Of a stretch of DNA of 64,000 nucleotides, positions 18,849 to 27,962 are shown piece after piece. This DNA comes from Rhodocyclaceae bacterium (lineage in GTDB: Bacteria; Pseudomonadota; Gammaproteobacteria; Burkholderiales; Rhodocyclaceae). The stretch spans positions 1 through 64,000 of the forward strand of contig JAVBXY010000012.1 in NCBI GenBank assembly GCA_030824275.1, in the 5' to 3' direction. The position numbers and the translations under genes are program-made. Position 1 is the first letter of the stretch. The number at the start of each line of letters is the position of its first letter. The notes under the pieces were generated by a model, which made no database searches, was not told the origin of the DNA, and saw only the letters and a program-made list of their open reading frames with translations.

Positions 18849-19619
18849 ATGGCTGTCATCCGCTCCCTGCTGTTCCTGCTGATCCTGCTGGTGGTGACCC
18901 CGCCCTACACGCTGCTGATCATCCTGATCTGCCTGCCGCTGCCGCACCACGCGCGGCGCCAGATGGTGGTGCCCTGGGTCAGTTTCGTCATCTGGCTGGT
19001 CAAGCACCTGCTCGGCATTCCCTACAAGCTGGTGGGTGCGGAGAACATCCCGCAGCGCTCCAGCATCGTCCTGTGCAAGCACCAGTCGGCCTGGGAGACG
19101 CTGATCCTCCAGGAAATCTTCAAGGACACGGTTTACGTCTGGCGCAAGGAGATCAAGTACATCCCCTTCTTCGGCTGGGCGCTGGCGATGATCCCGATGA
19201 TCGAAGTGGATCGCAAGGGCGGCAAGGCGGCGCTCAAGGATCTGGTGGATCAGGCCCGCCATCGCATCGACAACGGCTACACCGTCATCATCTTCCCCGA
19301 GGGCACCCGCGTGCCGCCGGGGAAGCACAAGAAATACAAAATCGGCGGCGCCCACATGGCGGTGCAAACCGGTGCGCCGGTGATTCCGGTGGCGCTCAAC
19401 TCCGGCGAATTCTGGGGCCGCAACGCCCTGTTCAAGCGCATGGGCACGGTGACGGTCAGCATCGGCCCGGCCATCGACCCGACCGGACTCGACGAGGCGG
19501 AAGTACTCCGTCGCGCCGAAGTCTGGATCGAAGGCGAAATGAAACGCATCAGTCCGCACCTCTACGGTGGAGGCACCCATGAAAACGACACGCAACCCGC
19601 AACTGAATCTGAAGCTTGA
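18849..19619 (+). CDS. plsC: 1-acyl-sn-glycerol-3-phosphate acyltransferase
   Basis: Membrane-associated acyltransferase that makes phosphatidic acid. The 256-residue protein has an N-terminal membrane segment and the PlsC signatures CKHQSAWETL (HX4D-like, here H-Q-S-A-W-E) and FPEGTRVPPG. The Asp-to-Glu form of the first motif is seen in a well-known subset of the family. The downstream gene starts inside its last codons. Confidence 0.93.
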   Translation: MAVIRSLLFLLILLVVTPPYTLLIILICLPLPHHARRQMVVPWVSFVIWLVKHLLGIPYKLVGAENIPQRSSIVLCKHQSAWETLILQEIFKDTVYVWRKEIKYIPFFGWALAMIPMIEVDRKGGKAALKDLVDQARHRIDNGYTVIIFPEGTRVPPGKHKKYKIGGAHMAVQTGAPVIPVALNSGEFWGRNALFKRMGTVTVSIGPAIDPTGLDEAEVLRRAEVWIEGEMKRISPHLYGGGTHENDTQPATESEA

Positions 19620-20064
19620 CGCCGCCACGCCCGATCCGGCCAGCCGCTGGCACGACGGTGCGACGCTGACCTATCTGGGTCGGCCGCTGACACTGAAAAT
19701 CGGCAGCGAGCACAAGGATGCCGCGCTGGAAGGCGAGGTACTGCATCTGCCATTGCCGCCGCAGGCAACGCCGCGCCAGATCCAGGACCGTGCCGAAGCC
19801 TGGCTGCGCGAGGAAGCCAAACACCGCTTCAGCGAACTGATCCAGCAAAAGTCGGCGCTGGCGGGACGGCGAGTGCCGCGTCTGGCCCTGTCGTTTTCGA
19901 CACGCGGCCACTGGGTCGAGGTGCTCGGCGCCGAGGCCTTGCGCTGCAACTGGCATCTGATCGAGCAACCCATCGAGGCCATCGAGCAGGCGATCGCCCG
20001 CGCCGTCGCCGCCTTGCCCCCCGAGGACACGGGCTTCGATCTCTTCGGTGCCGCCCTGGCCTGA
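19579..20064 (+). CDS. Degenerate DUF45/YgjP-like protein lacking the zinc motif
   Basis: 161 residues. It aligns piece by piece with the intact DUF45 metallopeptidase encoded next to it: LTYLGRPLTLKIG with [26 protein letters not shown] with [13 protein letters not shown], and RCNWHLIEQPIEAIEQAIA with [19 protein letters not shown]. The HEVAH zinc motif is absent, WGSCS is lost, and the protein ends soon after that point. It has a good ribosome site (GGAGG, 5 nt before ATG) and an intact frame, so it is probably an expressed pseudoenzyme or regulatory partner. It overlaps plsC by 41 nt and carries repeat copy 3 as QQKSALAGRR. Confidence 0.8.
   Translation: MKTTRNPQLNLKLDAATPDPASRWHDGATLTYLGRPLTLKIGSEHKDAALEGEVLHLPLPPQATPRQIQDRAEAWLREEAKHRFSELIQQKSALAGRRVPRLALSFSTRGHWVEVLGAEALRCNWHLIEQPIEAIEQAIARAVAALPPEDTGFDLFGAALA
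19847..19872 (+). repeat. Dispersed 26-bp repeat, copy 3
   Basis: AAAAGTCGGCGCTGG then CGGGACGGCGA, one mismatch to the consensus. Read as KSALAGRR by the degenerate DUF45 gene. Confidence 0.85.
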
Positions 20065-20075
20065 ACCCCGCCGGA

Positions 20076-20819
20076 ATGATTCTCGAGCAACTCAAGCTGT
20101 TCCGGCTGCCGGAACCCGAACCGACGAGCAAGACCCGGCATCTGCTGATCGGCAGTCGCATCGTCGACTACCGGCTGAAAAGCGGTGCCCGCCGGCTATC
20201 GATGACCATCGACGAAAGCGGCCTGCGCATCGGTGCACCGCATCGGCTGCCGCTGGCCGAGATCGAGGCCTTCGTCACCAGCCATGGCGAGTGGGTGCTG
20301 CAAAAACTCGGCGAGCTGGCCAACGCCACGCAACCGCGCCACCTGACGATCAAAGACGGCGCACGCCTGCCCTACTTCGACACCGAGCTGGATATCCGCG
20401 TCCTGCCCGGCGCCAACCGGGCGCGCTGGATTGCCGATACGCTGGTGCTCGAAGCCCGGCCCGATGCGGACCTCGCCCAGATCGCCATTCGCGCGCTGCA
20501 AAAACGCGCCCACGCCCACTTCGCCGCGCGCCTGACCCACTACACCGCACAACTTGGCCTCGCCACACCGCGTCTGGGCCTGTCCTCGGCGCGCACGCGC
20601 TGGGGCAGTTGCTCGGCGCATAGCGGCATTCGCTTGAACTGGCGCCTGCTGCACCTGCCCTCGCATCTCGGCGACTACGTGGTCGCCCACGAGGTCGCCC
20701 ACCTGCTGGAAATGAATCACAGCGAGCGCTTTTGGGCCGTGGTCGCCCGGCTCTACCCCGAATGGAAAGCGGCCCGCGCCGAACTCAAACAGCGCGCCGC
20801 CTCGCTGCCTATCCTCTAA
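20076..20819 (+). CDS. DUF45/YgjP-type zinc metallopeptidase-fold protein
   Basis: 247-residue cytoplasmic protein of the M48-related DUF45 (YgjP, SprT-like) family. It has the complete core: [18 protein letters not shown], then [16 protein letters not shown] with the HExxH metal site and the downstream histidine. The biochemical role of this family is poorly established, with protease and nucleotide-phosphatase activities proposed. It follows its degenerate paralogue by 11 bp and precedes gloA by 11 bp in the same run. Confidence 0.88.
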   Translation: MILEQLKLFRLPEPEPTSKTRHLLIGSRIVDYRLKSGARRLSMTIDESGLRIGAPHRLPLAEIEAFVTSHGEWVLQKLGELANATQPRHLTIKDGARLPYFDTELDIRVLPGANRARWIADTLVLEARPDADLAQIAIRALQKRAHAHFAARLTHYTAQLGLATPRLGLSSARTRWGSCSAHSGIRLNWRLLHLPSHLGDYVVAHEVAHLLEMNHSERFWAVVARLYPEWKAARAELKQRAASLPIL

Positions 20820-20830
20820 AGGAAAATCCC

Positions 20831-21217
20831 ATGCGAATTCTCCACACCATGCTTCGCGTCGGCGACCTGGACAAGTCCCTGGCCTTCTACACCGAGGTGC
20901 TCGGCATGCGCCTGCTGCGCCGCAATGATTACCCGGAAGGCAAATTCACCCTGGCCTTCGTCGGCTACACGGACGAGAAGGACGGCGCAGTGATCGAGCT
21001 GACCCACAACTGGGGCATCGAAAAATACGAACTCGGCAGCGCCTACGGCCACATCGCGCTGGAAGTGGATGACGCCTACGCCGCCTGCGCGGAAATCAAG
21101 TCGCGCGGCGGCAAGGTCACGCGCGAAGCCGGCCCGATGAAGGGCGGCACCACGGTCATCGCCTTCGTCGAAGACCCGGACGGCTACAAGATCGAGCTGA
21201 TCCAGAAGAAGGGCTGA
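20831..21217 (+). CDS. gloA: Lactoylglutathione lyase (glyoxalase I)
   Basis: Converts the methylglyoxal-glutathione hemithioacetal to S-lactoylglutathione. The 128-residue length matches GloA. Metal ligands are visible: His5 (MRILHT), Glu in VIELTHN, His in YGHIALEV and Glu in YKIELIQ, as in nickel-dependent glyoxalases. A purine-rich ribosome site (AAAGGAAAA) precedes the ATG. Last gene of the rightward run, convergent with the hybrid kinase. Confidence 0.96.
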   Translation: MRILHTMLRVGDLDKSLAFYTEVLGMRLLRRNDYPEGKFTLAFVGYTDEKDGAVIELTHNWGIEKYELGSAYGHIALEVDDAYAACAEIKSRGGKVTREAGPMKGGTTVIAFVEDPDGYKIELIQKKG

Positions 21218-21222
21218 AACGC

Positions 21223-23877
21223 TCAGGCGCCGAGTTCGGCCGCCAGCCGGTCGAGCAGCATCACCGCTTCACCGAGACGCGCCCGCGCTGCCGCAAGATC
21301 GCCGTCCCGCGCGCTGCGTTCGATGGCACCAAGACAAGCCACCGCCGCATCGGCACCGAAATTCCCCACCATGCCCTTCACGGTATGGGCCGCAACCGCC
21401 AGAGCGGCGCCATCGCCGGCCGCATCGGCAGCGGCAGCGGCAAGTTTGTCCCGCGCGGTGGGCAGATCCTTCAGGCAGATCTCGCGCAGGGTGTTCAGCA
21501 AGTCTTCGTCATCACCCAGATTGGCCAGCACACGAGCCCGGTCGTAGAGCGGCGCATCGGCAGGCACGGGCACCGGCGGCGACGCTTGATTCTCGCCAAG
21601 GGCCGCCAGCAGGGCCGAGGTCTGGATCGGTTTGGCGACATAGCCATCCATGCCGGCGGTGAGACATTTCTCCCTATCCCCTTCCATGGCATGCGCCGTC
21701 ATGGCAATGATGAGCGTGTGGCGGCCGCTCGCCCTGTCCATCTCGCGTATCTTTGCCGTGGCCTCGAAGCCGCCCATGACCGGCATCTGCACGTCCATCA
21801 GCACGGCGTCGAAGCGCTGTTCGCGCAGCGCGGCAATGGCATCGGCACCGTTGCCCACCACATGCACACTGTGGCCCAGCTTCTCCAGCAGGCGACAGGC
21901 GAGCATCTGATTGACCGGATTGTCTTCGGCCAGCAGAAGCGACAGACGGCGGGAGGCCGGCGGCGGCGAATGTTTCTCGACCTCGGGTGGCGCCACGCTC
22001 TGCGAGGAATGTTCGAGGGGCACGGTGAAATGGAAGCTGCTGCCCTGATCTGGTTCGCTGTCCACCCAGATACGCCCGCCCATGCCCTGGACGATGCGTT
22101 GGGAGATGGTCAAGCCAAGGCCGGTGCCGCCAAACTTGCGCGTCGTCGACGTATCGGCCTGGGAGAAGGCATCGAAAATCGCCTGCTGTTTGTCGGCGGG
22201 AATACCGATGCCGCTGTCGCGAACCGTGAAGCGCAATACCGGCGTCGGCGCTTCCGACTCCAGCACGACACTGACATCGATACCGCCTTCGCGGGTGAAC
22301 TTGAGCGCATTGCCGACCAGATTCATCAACACCTGGCGCAAGCGCAGCGGATCGCCGAGCCAGACGTCGGCAAGCCCGGGCTCGATGTGTTCACTCAGCG
22401 CCAGCCCCTTTTCGCGGGCGCGAGGTGCCAGCGTGCGTACCACCAGCCCCACCGTGTCGCTGACGCTGAAGGGAATCCGCTCGAACTCGATGCGCCCTGC
22501 CTCGATCTTGGAGAAATCGAGAACCTCGTTGATGATTTCCAGCAAGGCATCGGCCGAGGATTTGACCAGGCTCAGATACTCACGCTGCTCGTCATTGAGC
22601 GGCGTGTCGAGGGCCAGCTCGGTCATGCCGATGATGGCGTTCATCGGCGTGCGGATCTCGTGGCTCATGTTGGCGAGGAAATCGCCCTTGGTGCGGTTCG
22701 CCGCCTCGGCGGCTTCCTTGGCCTGGATCAGCGCCGCATCGGTGCGCTTGCGCTCGGTGATGTCGCGCAGATACACCGTGTAGGCGAGCTGGCCGTCCAG
22801 CTCGATGGCGGCGACCACGGCCTCCGCCGAAAACTCGCCGCCATCCCGACGCAGCAAGCGGAGTTCCAGGCGCTGGCCGAAAGGGACGGCGCTGCCGGTT
22901 TCGGCGTACTGCCGCAGGATGGCCCGATTGGTTGCACGGAAACGCTCCGGCACGATGCGGTCGATCAGGGACTCGCCGAGCATTTCCTCCCGTCGCCAGC
23001 CGAAGGTCTGTTCCGCCGCCGGATTGAACTCGGTGATGCGACCCTCGGCGTCGATGGACATGATGCAATCGAGAGCCGATTCGAGGATCGCACTCTTGCG
23101 CTTCTCGCCGTCGATCAGGGCCGCGTTCTGGTCGAACAGGCGCAGCGATGCCCAGCTCAATGCGTCCCCCAGTTCGGCAATTTCGGTTGGCGCCTTGCCG
23201 ACTTCCATGACCGTACCGAAATCCCGGTCCAGGTGGTTGGCGAAATCGGTCGCGCGGCGCAGCGAGCGCATCGGCCCACGCAGGAAGACCAGCACCAGCA
23301 GCGTGGCAGCGAGCACGGCGATCAGGCCCACCAGCACGCTGTCGGTGAAGATATGGTCGCGCACCTCGTCGGCCTGTCGGGTATCGAATTCGCCATGCAG
23401 CCAGGCAACGGTACGCCCCCGCTCAAGAATGGGCACCCAGACCAGGATGCGCTGGGCCATGCGGTCGCCGAAACGGCGCGAACCACCGAGCGTGACGACC
23501 GGGTCCGTTCCCTCCGGCAGCATCATTGGCATCGGCGGCGCACCATCACGGCGGACGGCGGTCAAAGTTTTCGCCGCTGCGTCGGTCAGCACCAAGGCAT
23601 CGGCACCGGCATGCTCCAGCGCCCGTCGCAAGCGGGGCTCGGCTTCCGCGATCTGGCGCTGTGCCGGCTTGATCAACTCGGCCGCAACGCTGGCGGTCCA
23701 TGCCAGGGACTGGCGCTGAAGCAATTCCACCGTCGCTTGGTATTGCCGTTCGCCGGTGTATTTTGCGTAGAGCGTGATCGAGGCGGCGAACAGCAGGGCG
23801 AAGAGCACGGCCAACTGATGATGCAGCGAGCGCGGCGTCAGCCGCTCCAGCAGTGGCTGGATGGAGGGCGCCGCCAT
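21223..23877 (-). CDS. Hybrid sensor histidine kinase with PAS, receiver and HPt domains
   Basis: Inner-membrane phosphorelay kinase, 884 residues. Order: membrane segment near 17-39, periplasmic sensor of about 130 residues, second membrane segment near 172-195, HAMP-like linker, PAS domain (ALDCIMSIDAEGRITEFNP), HisKA with the phospho-histidine in NMSHEIRTPMNAIIG, HATPase (LVGNALKFT, GGTGLGLTISQ), receiver (AEDNPVNQ, LMDVQMPVMGG, KPI) and a C-terminal HPt (AHTVKGMVGNFGA). It is a BarA/TorS-like architecture; the signal is unknown. The start overlaps the HD-GYP gene stop by 1 nt (TGATG), so the two are likely translated together. Confidence 0.93.
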   Translation of the reverse strand: MAAPSIQPLLERLTPRSLHHQLAVLFALLFAASITLYAKYTGERQYQATVELLQRQSLAWTASVAAELIKPAQRQIAEAEPRLRRALEHAGADALVLTDAAAKTLTAVRRDGAPPMPMMLPEGTDPVVTLGGSRRFGDRMAQRILVWVPILERGRTVAWLHGEFDTRQADEVRDHIFTDSVLVGLIAVLAATLLVLVFLRGPMRSLRRATDFANHLDRDFGTVMEVGKAPTEIAELGDALSWASLRLFDQNAALIDGEKRKSAILESALDCIMSIDAEGRITEFNPAAEQTFGWRREEMLGESLIDRIVPERFRATNRAILRQYAETGSAVPFGQRLELRLLRRDGGEFSAEAVVAAIELDGQLAYTVYLRDITERKRTDAALIQAKEAAEAANRTKGDFLANMSHEIRTPMNAIIGMTELALDTPLNDEQREYLSLVKSSADALLEIINEVLDFSKIEAGRIEFERIPFSVSDTVGLVVRTLAPRAREKGLALSEHIEPGLADVWLGDPLRLRQVLMNLVGNALKFTREGGIDVSVVLESEAPTPVLRFTVRDSGIGIPADKQQAIFDAFSQADTSTTRKFGGTGLGLTISQRIVQGMGGRIWVDSEPDQGSSFHFTVPLEHSSQSVAPPEVEKHSPPPASRRLSLLLAEDNPVNQMLACRLLEKLGHSVHVVGNGADAIAALREQRFDAVLMDVQMPVMGGFEATAKIREMDRASGRHTLIIAMTAHAMEGDREKCLTAGMDGYVAKPIQTSALLAALGENQASPPVPVPADAPLYDRARVLANLGDDEDLLNTLREICLKDLPTARDKLAAAAADAAGDGAALAVAAHTVKGMVGNFGADAAVACLGAIERSARDGDLAAARARLGEAVMLLDRLAAELGA

Positions 23878-24923
23878 CAATAGGCGCCCGCGTCGTCCTG
23901 ATAGCGCCCGCGCACGGCGAGCACCTCTTCCTCGACGGCGAAAAATGCATCGATGCAGTCGGCGTCGAAATGCTGGCCCCGGCCCTCGCGCAGCAGATCG
24001 TAGGCGCGATCCAGCTCCCATGCCTTTTTGTATGGGCGCTCCGAGGTCAAGGCATCGAAGACATCGGCGACGGCAACGATGCGTCCCGAAAGTGGAATCG
24101 CATCGCCGCCAAGGCCCTGTGGATAGCCCGAGCCATCCACCTTCTCGTGATGGGAGATGGCGATCTCGGCCGCTAGGTGAAGGACGGGCGAGGAGGAGTC
24201 CTTGAGAATCTCCCAGCCGATGGTGGCGTGCTGTTTCATGATCTCGAACTCGGCTGGGTCGAGCCGGCCCGGCTTGAGCAGGATGTGGTCAGGGGTACCG
24301 AGCTTGCCGACATCGTGCATCGGCGCCGCCTGCAAAAGCATGTCCTGCTGTTCCTCGTTCCAGCCTAGCTGGCCCGCGATCAATCGGGAATAGTGCGCCA
24401 TGCGCAGGATGTGGGCGCCGGTTTCGGGGTCGCGGAATTCGGCGGCACGGGCCAGGCGAAAAATGGTTTCCTTTTCGCGGGCATGAATCTCCGCTGTGGC
24501 GTCCTTTACTTCTTCTGCCAGCAGGGCGGCACGGTCTCGCAGCAAGACATGGCTGCGGCGAATGGCGAGCATGTTCTTCGCCCGCGAGGTGAATTCGATG
24601 CGATCCACCGGCTTGGTCAGGAAATCCGTGGCGCCGGTTTCCAGTGCCCGATAGCGCACGTCCTTTTCGTGGTCGGCGGTCACCATCAGGATCGGCACAT
24701 CATCACGGCCGGGAGCAGCCCGCAGCCGCTGAATGAATTCGAGTCCGTCCGGCGCCGGCATCATGTAATCGACGATCACCAGGTCCGGCTCGTTGTTCAG
24801 GCACCAAGCCAGGCCGGCGGCCGACTCGGTAAAGCCCAGCGCCTCGCAGCCGTCGATCTTGCGGATCAGCGCTTCCATCAGGGTGACGTTGATCTGCGTG
24901 TCATCGACGATCACAACTTTCAT
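23877..24923 (-). CDS. HD-GYP response regulator (cyclic-di-GMP phosphodiesterase)
   Basis: 348-residue two-domain protein. The receiver domain (VVIVDDTQINVTLM, acceptor Asp in VIVDYMMPAPDG, Lys in TKPVDR) is joined to an HD-GYP domain with HDVGKLGTPD, SHHEKVDGSGYPQGL and the GYP triad, the family signature for hydrolysing cyclic-di-GMP. The adjacent hybrid kinase with HPt is the obvious phosphodonor. The upstream divergent region of 156 bp separates it from the DODA gene. The start MKVVIVDD is chosen because upstream residues lack homology. Confidence 0.93.
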   Translation of the reverse strand: MKVVIVDDTQINVTLMEALIRKIDGCEALGFTESAAGLAWCLNNEPDLVIVDYMMPAPDGLEFIQRLRAAPGRDDVPILMVTADHEKDVRYRALETGATDFLTKPVDRIEFTSRAKNMLAIRRSHVLLRDRAALLAEEVKDATAEIHAREKETIFRLARAAEFRDPETGAHILRMAHYSRLIAGQLGWNEEQQDMLLQAAPMHDVGKLGTPDHILLKPGRLDPAEFEIMKQHATIGWEILKDSSSPVLHLAAEIAISHHEKVDGSGYPQGLGGDAIPLSGRIVAVADVFDALTSERPYKKAWELDRAYDLLREGRGQHFDADCIDAFFAVEEEVLAVRGRYQDDAGAY

Positions 24924-25079
24924 GTGTGGCTCCGTAAGACATCTCTGGATATGGCTGATCGATTCTAAACCCGCCGTCCGTCCGCCGGCCCGGCTTGTTT
25001 CAGATTGTTCCGGCATCAGGAACAAAGTGTTGACGTCCGCCCCATCACCACGAGGGGGCCGGGGCTTTACACTCACACC

Positions 25080-25877
25080 ATGGATACCATTTCTCCGATC
25101 TTCATTTCCCACGGCTCGCCGATGATGATGCTCGACGGCGGCAGTGCGGCCGTCGCCTGGGCCCGCCTCGCCGAGGTCTTGCCGCGCCCCCGTGCGATTC
25201 TCGCCGTCTCGGCCCACTGGACGACGCGCGTGCCGGCTGTTTCCGCCGCGCCGACGCCGGAAACCATCCACGATTTCTACGGCTTTCCCGACGAACTCTA
25301 CGCCATCGAGTACTTGCCGCCGGGTGCCGTGGACCTCGCTGCCGAAGTCGCCGATCTGCTGCCGGGCATTGCCGTCGATGTACGGCGCGGCCTCGACCAT
25401 GGCGCCTGGGTGCCGCTGCGCTACATGTATCCGCAGGCCGACATCCCGGTGATCCAGTTCGGCGTATTGCCCGGCGCCACGCCCGAGGCCCACTACCGGC
25501 TCGGCGAGATGTTGCAGCCGCTGACCGCGCGCGGCGTGCTGGTCTTCGCCTCCGGCGCTTCTACCCACAATCTCTACGACATGGTCCGCGATGCGCCAGA
25601 CGGCCAGGCTCTGCCCTACGTCAGCGAGTTTTCCGACTGGCTGGTGGATGCACTGGATCGCCGCGACCTGCCGGCCCTGTTCGATTACCGGCGCCAGTCC
25701 CCGGGCGGGGAGCGGGCACATCCTTCCGAAGAACACCTGCTGCCGCTCTACGTGGCCCTCGGCGCGGCAGGCGCGGAGGCCCGCTCGCGGGTGGTGCATC
25801 GGGACTACAACGCCGCCGCGCTGGCGATGGATGCCTTCGCCTTTGAAAAAGTCGGCGCTGGTGACACGGCGAACTGA
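25080..25877 (+). CDS. DODA/LigB-type extradiol dioxygenase (YgiD-like)
   Basis: Class III extradiol dioxygenase fold, 265 residues, like 4,5-DOPA dioxygenase YgiD. Metal-site histidines are seen in IFISHGSPMM, LAVSAHWTT, RGLDHGAWVPL and HPSEEHLLPLY. The natural substrate is unknown in bacteria. A role with toluene catabolites cannot be excluded but the gene is far from the tmo operon. The extreme C-terminus is encoded by repeat copy 4 (EKVGAGDTAN then stop), so the tail looks acquired rather than conserved. It marks the left border of the restriction-modification island. Confidence 0.88.
   Translation: MDTISPIFISHGSPMMMLDGGSAAVAWARLAEVLPRPRAILAVSAHWTTRVPAVSAAPTPETIHDFYGFPDELYAIEYLPPGAVDLAAEVADLLPGIAVDVRRGLDHGAWVPLRYMYPQADIPVIQFGVLPGATPEAHYRLGEMLQPLTARGVLVFASGASTHNLYDMVRDAPDGQALPYVSEFSDWLVDALDRRDLPALFDYRRQSPGGERAHPSEEHLLPLYVALGAAGAEARSRVVHRDYNAAALAMDAFAFEKVGAGDTAN
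25847..25872 (+). repeat. Dispersed 26-bp repeat, copy 4 (C-terminus of the DODA gene)
   Basis: AAAAGTCGGCGCTGG then TGACACGGCGA, one mismatch. Read as KVGAGDTA directly before the last codon. Confidence 0.88.
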
Positions 25878-26047
25878 GCCAGGTCGGCTCCGATGCCGCC
25901 GGCCTGATCGAAAAACCACGTATCCGGCACACCCGACAATGCCATCCGGGAGTAGTTTCATGACTGTATTGTGGTTGCCCCATCAGATGATCCGGGCAAC
26001 AATGTGGCCCTTTGCAATTGATTGCATGGTCCCCACAAAAACAATCC
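25878..26047. other. Intergenic left border of the hsd island, with inverted repeat
   Basis: No gene. An inverted repeat GTTGCCC (25974-25980) and GGGCAAC (25994-26000) encloses a 13-base loop and lies 47 bp before the hsdM ATG. It lacks a T run and may be an operator or RNA structure in the hsd leader. No integrase, attachment site or direct repeat matching the right border was found. Confidence 0.4.
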
Positions 26048-27790
26048 ATGAACCAGCAGGCCCTCTCTTCATTCATCTGGTCTGTCGCTGATCGACTGCG
26101 CGGCGACTACAGGCAGTCCGAGTACGGCAAGGTCATCCTGCCCTTTACAGTCCTGCGCCGCCTTGACTGCGTTCTGGAGAAAACCAAAGCTGCCGTGCTG
26201 GCAGAGCTGGCCGACAAACAGAAGCAGGGACTGAACCCGGAACCCTTCCTGCTCCGCAAGGCCAAGCAGAGTTTCTACAACACCTCGCCCATGGACATGA
26301 AGAAGCTCATGGGCGACCAGGATCACATCAAGGAAAACCTGTACGCCTACATTCAGGCATTTTCGCCTGCGGTCAGGGACATCTTCGAGCGGTTCGACTT
26401 CTACACCCAGATAGAGCGCCTTGCCAAAGCCGGGCTGCTTTATCAGATAGCCGAGCGGTTCACCACGGTTGATCTCCACCCCGAAGCCGTCAGCAATGCC
26501 CAGATGGGTCTGGTGTTTGAAGAACTGATCCGCAAGTTCGCCGAAATCTCCAACGAAACTGCCGGGGAGCACTTCACCCCCCGCGAAGTCATCCGCCTGA
26601 TGGTCAATCTGCTGTTCGTCGAGGACGACGACGTACTCAGTAAGCCGGGGGTGGTTCGCACCATCTATGACCCGACCGCCGGAACCGGTGGCATGCTCAG
26701 CATCGCCGGCGAACAACTCGCCGACCTGAACCCGCAAGCGCGGCTGACCATGTTTGGGCAGGAACTCAACGACGAGTCCTACGCCATCTGCAAGGCCGAC
26801 ATGCTCATCAAGGGGCAGGATGTCGCCAATATCGTCGCCGGCAACACCCTGTCCGACGACGGGCATCCGCATCGCAAGTTCGACTACATGCTGTCCAATC
26901 CCCCTTTCGGCGTGGAATGGAAGAAGGTCGAGAAGGAAATCCGCAAGGAGTTCGAGCAACAGGGCTTCAATGGCCGCTTCGGCCCCGGCCTGCCCCGGGT
27001 CTCGGATGGCTCCCTGCTGTTCCTCCTGCACCTGCTGAGCAAGATGCGTCCGGCCAGGGATGGTGGCAGCCGCTTTGCCATCGTCCTAAATGGTTCGCCG
27101 CTCTTCACCGGGGGCGCGGGATCGGGTGAAAGCGAGATTCGCCGCTATGTGCTGGAGAACGATCTGGTGGAGGCCATCATCGGCCTGCCCACCGACATGT
27201 TCTACAACACCGGCATCTCGACCTATGTCTGGGTGCTCAGTAACCGCAAGCCAACCGCACGCAAGGGAAAGGTGCAACTGATCGACGCCAGCGGCTTCTG
27301 GCAGAAGATGCGGAAGAGTCTCGGCTCCAAGCGCAAGGAACTGTCCGACGACCACATTGCCGAGATCACCCGGCTGTTCGGCCAGTTCTTGGAAGCCGAA
27401 CAGGATGGCAAGCCCCTCAGCCGCATTTTCAGGAATGAAGACTTCGGCTATACCACCCTGACTATCGAGCGCCCCCTACGCGACGAGGCAGGCCAGATCG
27501 TGCTCGGCACCAAGGGCAAACAGAAGGGCAAGCCGCAGCCGGATAGCAGCCTGCGCGATACCGAGAATGTCCCTCTGGCCGAAGACATAGAGGCTTACTT
27601 CAAACGGGAAGTGCTGCCCCATGCGCCGGACGCCTGGATCGACCACGAGAAGAGCAAAGTGGGCTATGAAATCCCGTTCAACCGCCATTTCTACGTCTTC
27701 CAGCCACCCCGCCCCCTGGAGGTCATTGATGCCGAGCTGCGTCTGGTGACGGATCGCATCAAAGCCATGTTGGAAGGGCTTTCCTCATGA
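26048..27790 (+). CDS. hsdM: Type I restriction-modification system methyltransferase subunit
   Basis: N6-adenine methyltransferase subunit, 580 residues. N-terminal HsdM_N helical domain ([26 protein letters not shown]), S-adenosylmethionine motif [10 protein letters not shown] near residue 211 and catalytic NPPF near residue 282. It must combine with HsdS for site recognition and with HsdR for cleavage. The start [11 protein letters not shown] matches the family; an earlier in-frame start at 26012 lacks homology. First gene of the island operon. Confidence 0.96.
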   Translation: MNQQALSSFIWSVADRLRGDYRQSEYGKVILPFTVLRRLDCVLEKTKAAVLAELADKQKQGLNPEPFLLRKAKQSFYNTSPMDMKKLMGDQDHIKENLYAYIQAFSPAVRDIFERFDFYTQIERLAKAGLLYQIAERFTTVDLHPEAVSNAQMGLVFEELIRKFAEISNETAGEHFTPREVIRLMVNLLFVEDDDVLSKPGVVRTIYDPTAGTGGMLSIAGEQLADLNPQARLTMFGQELNDESYAICKADMLIKGQDVANIVAGNTLSDDGHPHRKFDYMLSNPPFGVEWKKVEKEIRKEFEQQGFNGRFGPGLPRVSDGSLLFLLHLLSKMRPARDGGSRFAIVLNGSPLFTGGAGSGESEIRRYVLENDLVEAIIGLPTDMFYNTGISTYVWVLSNRKPTARKGKVQLIDASGFWQKMRKSLGSKRKELSDDHIAEITRLFGQFLEAEQDGKPLSRIFRNEDFGYTTLTIERPLRDEAGQIVLGTKGKQKGKPQPDSSLRDTENVPLAEDIEAYFKREVLPHAPDAWIDHEKSKVGYEIPFNRHFYVFQPPRPLEVIDAELRLVTDRIKAMLEGLSS

Positions 27791-27962
27791 TTTGCAGTGG
27801 ATTTTCAGGGGTATTCCAAGGGCAGGCAAGCTTGAAAAGTAGCCATCTATGGCTTGAGTTTTGCCATCGGAAAGCCGATAATGGCTTCAACAAAACCCGC
27901 CAAGGCTATGCGCGCAAGCGTATCCTCAAACCGGCGGGTTCCTCATTTCTGGGGGGCGTTTT
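27791..27962 (+). other. Structured non-coding gap between hsdM and the abi gene
   Basis: 172 bp with no credible gene, in an operon whose other junctions overlap by 4 nt. It holds several inverted repeats. AGCCAT (27841-27846) pairs with ATGGCT (27849-27854). GCCAT-CGG (27863-27870) pairs with CCG and ATGGC (27875-27877, 27881-27885). AACCCGCC (27894-27901) pairs with GGCGGGTT (27933-27940). The AAACCCGCC word recurs in the first codons of abi. No terminator T run follows. It could be a regulatory RNA, an RNA partner of the abi product, or a decayed insertion. Confidence 0.5.

Noticed and set aside
25028..25072. TTGACG and TACACT as the DODA promoter
   Set aside because: The two elements are 33 bp apart, too far for a sigma-70 promoter.
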